This document shows, in pieces, positions 6,063-7,464 of a stretch of 7,464 nt of DNA. The notes under the pieces are model-generated. The model saw only the letters and a program-made list of their open reading frames with translations, had not been told where the DNA came from and did no database searches. Each line of letters starts with the position of its first letter. Position 1 is the stretch's first letter. The stretch is from Chloroflexi bacterium RBG_16_70_13 (GTDB taxonomy: Bacteria > Chloroflexota > Limnocylindria > Limnocylindrales > CSP1-4). Both the position numbers and the translations under genes were made by a program. The stretch is taken from NCBI GenBank assembly GCA_001795245.1, contig MGOD01000073.1, positions 38,182-45,645 on the forward strand, given 5' to 3'.

Positions 6063-7327
6063 CGGAAACGAGTGGGGCTCGGCCTCGCGTCGTCGTGACC
6101 GGCATGGGTGCTCTCTCGGCGCTTGGCAACAACGTCGCCTCGACCTGGGACGGCCTCGTCGCGGGGCGCTCCGGCATCCGGACGATCGAGCGCTTCGACC
6201 CGTCCCGCCTCGACGTCCGGATTGCGGCCGAGGTCCAGGACTTCGATCCGAGCGCCGTCCTCGACCGCAAGGACATGCGGCGGACCGACCGCTACATCCA
6301 GTTCGGTCTCGTCGTCGCGCGCGAGGCTCTCGACCAGGCCGGATTCCCTGGGCGGATGGAGGGCCAGCTGGCCGAGCGGACGGGGGTGATCCTGGGCTCC
6401 GGGCTGGGCGGGGTCGCGACGCTGTTCGACAACGTCCTCGTCATGGCCGAGCGCGGGCCCGACCGGATCAGTCCGTTCTTCATCCCGATGGGTATCGCCA
6501 ACGTCGGTGCCGGCCAGGTCGCGATCCAGTTCGGGCCGTTGGGGCCCAACTGGGCGACGGTTTCGGCCTGCGCCACGGGCGCCCACGCGATCGGCGAGGC
6601 CTGGGAGACGATCCGGCGGGGCGACGCCGACGTCATGCTCGCCGGCGGCGTGGAGGCCGGGATCCACGAGGCCGTCGTCGGCGGCTTCGCCTCGATGAAG
6701 GCGCTCTCAACCCGGAACGACGACCCGGCGCGAGCCTCCCGACCGTTCGATGAGGAGCGCGACGGCTTCGTCATCGGGGAGGGGGCCGGGATCCTCGTCC
6801 TCGAGGCCCTCGACCATGCCGAGGCACGCGGGGCCGAGCCGCTGGCCGAGGTCGTCGGCTATGGCGCGACCGCCGACGCCTCGCACATCACCCTGCCGGC
6901 GCCCGGTGGCATCGGCGCGGTCAGGGCCGCCCGGCGGGCGATCGAGAAGGCCGGCCTCCGGCCGGCTGACGTCGACCACGTGAACGCCCACGCGACCTCG
7001 ACGCCCGAGGGCGACAAGGCCGAGCTCCAGGCCATCCGCTCGATCTTCGGCGAGCACGCACCGCGGGTCGCGGTGACGGCCAACAAGTCGATGCTCGGGC
7101 ACACCCTGGGGGCCGCCGGCGCGCTCGAATCGATCGCCGTCATCCAGGCCCTCCGGACCGGTACGATCCCGCCCACGATCAACCTGGATCGACCCGATCC
7201 CGCAGGGGCGGGGCTGGACCTGACCCCGAACCGGGCCTCCCGCCGCGCTCTCCGGGTGGCGCTCAACAACTCGTTCGGGTTCGGCGGCCAGAACGCCGCC
7301 CTCGTCTTCCGGCGGTGGGACGGATGA
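6059..7327 (+). CDS. fabF: 3-oxoacyl-[acyl-carrier-protein] synthase II (KAS II)
   Basis: FabF condenses acyl-ACP with malonyl-ACP, releasing carbon dioxide, in each elongation round. From ATG 6059 the protein has 422 residues (413 in Escherichia coli). It opens with RVVVTGMGALSALGN, the usual KAS II start. The catalytic set is complete: Cys171 in VSACATGAH, His311 in NAHATSTPEGD, Lys343 in ANKSMLGHT, and His348. Each lies 8 positions after its Escherichia coli counterpart. The C-terminal gating loop reads NSFGFGGQNAALVF, with Gln in place of the more common Thr. The frame is open upstream, but that part shadows the phosphoesterase. The ATG overlaps that gene's stop, with no strong ribosome binding site of its own, which suggests translational coupling. 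The intact Cys-His-His triad makes a KSQ decarboxylase or chain-length factor unlikely. Confidence 0.95.
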   Translation: MTETSGARPRVVVTGMGALSALGNNVASTWDGLVAGRSGIRTIERFDPSRLDVRIAAEVQDFDPSAVLDRKDMRRTDRYIQFGLVVAREALDQAGFPGRMEGQLAERTGVILGSGLGGVATLFDNVLVMAERGPDRISPFFIPMGIANVGAGQVAIQFGPLGPNWATVSACATGAHAIGEAWETIRRGDADVMLAGGVEAGIHEAVVGGFASMKALSTRNDDPARASRPFDEERDGFVIGEGAGILVLEALDHAEARGAEPLAEVVGYGATADASHITLPAPGGIGAVRAARRAIEKAGLRPADVDHVNAHATSTPEGDKAELQAIRSIFGEHAPRVAVTANKSMLGHTLGAAGALESIAVIQALRTGTIPPTINLDRPDPAGAGLDLTPNRASRRALRVALNNSFGFGGQNAALVFRRWDG

Positions 7328-7464
7328 CCGACGGCGCCGAGACGCGAGACCGAGACCCGCAGGCCACCGCGGCCGGCGTCGAGGCCGACCCGATGCCGCC
7401 GCCCCTGCCGACCGACCCGGGCGATGTCGCGCTCCTCGGCCTCGTGGACCGCCTCGCGGCCCTC
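7324..7464 (+). CDS. N-terminal fragment of a gene after fabF, possibly a second carrier protein (3' truncated)
   Basis: An ATG overlaps the fabF stop as ATGA and opens a frame that runs off the right edge, with 47 residues visible. The first 33 or so are Asp/Glu/Pro/Thr-rich and look disordered. Then comes a probable amphipathic helix, GDVALLGLVDRLAAL. A disordered leader followed by a helix of the form LVDRLAALL resembles the start of AccB proteins, where such a helix precedes the ELEVxEG strand, as in the accB of this same window. That is a suggestion from a few residues, not an assignment. Third positions are strongly G/C and the coupled start supports a real gene in the operon. Other short helical proteins could begin in the same way. 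Confidence 0.6.
   Translation, partial: MTDGAETRDRDPQATAAGVEADPMPPPLPTDPGDVALLGLVDRLAAL

Noticed and set aside
7265..7310. Gln in the FabF gating loop (GGQN instead of GGTN) as a loss of function
   Set aside because: The gating Phe and the Cys-His-Lys-His set are intact, and KAS II proteins are known to vary at this position.
1..7464. CRISPR arrays, transposons, attachment sites, tRNA or rRNA genes
   Set aside because: No regularly spaced repeats, transposase motifs, terminal inverted repeats or conserved RNA boxes were seen on either strand. The cluster looks like ordinary chromosomal core genes.

Overview
The window is a compact, very GC-rich, all plus-strand gene cluster for bacterial type II fatty acid synthesis. 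Its order is accD, accA, accB, accC, fabZ, a calcineurin-like metallophosphoesterase and fabF, with a truncated gene at each end. Strong G/C preference at third codon positions, GTG starts, and the split-subunit acetyl-CoA carboxylase genes in the order D-A-B-C all point to a free-living high-GC bacterium. A Chloroflexota lineage of the Limnocylindria/Ellin6529 type is my best guess. A deep-branching Actinomycetota is also possible. I cannot decide this from the sequence alone.

Layout. Bases 3-275 hold the C-terminal end of an unrecognised protein with one membrane segment. A strong ribosome binding site leads into accD (287-1396), whose end overlaps the accA start (1389-2390). After gaps of only 3 nt come accB (2394-3170) and accC (3174-4544). 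fabZ (4586-5041) follows after 41 nt. About 275 bases (5042-5315) then look mostly non-coding and contain strong hairpins, although an ORF joined by ATGA to both neighbours spans them. The metallophosphoesterase (5316-6062) overlaps fabF (6059-7327) by ATGA. fabF in turn overlaps a truncated gene (7324-7464 and beyond) in the same way.

How the genes work together. AccC should carboxylate biotin carried on AccB. AccA and AccD should transfer the carboxyl group to acetyl-CoA, giving malonyl-CoA. FabF would elongate acyl-ACP with malonyl-ACP, and FabZ would dehydrate the 3-hydroxyacyl-ACP intermediate. AccA, AccD, AccC, FabZ and FabF all keep their expected catalytic motifs.

Main discovery. The AccB homologue keeps the fold signature and N-terminal motif of a biotin carboxyl carrier protein, but the biotin-accepting lysine is missing. 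Where the family has Glu-Ala-Met-Lys-Met, this protein has Asp-Met-Leu-Gly-Val (residues 213-217), so Gly216 takes the lysine position. The reading frame, codon use and flanking strands look intact, so this is a clean substitution rather than decay. The operon therefore seems to encode a biotin-less carrier-like subunit beside intact enzymes. The truncated gene after fabF begins in a way that could be a second, true carrier protein, but the window ends before this can be tested.
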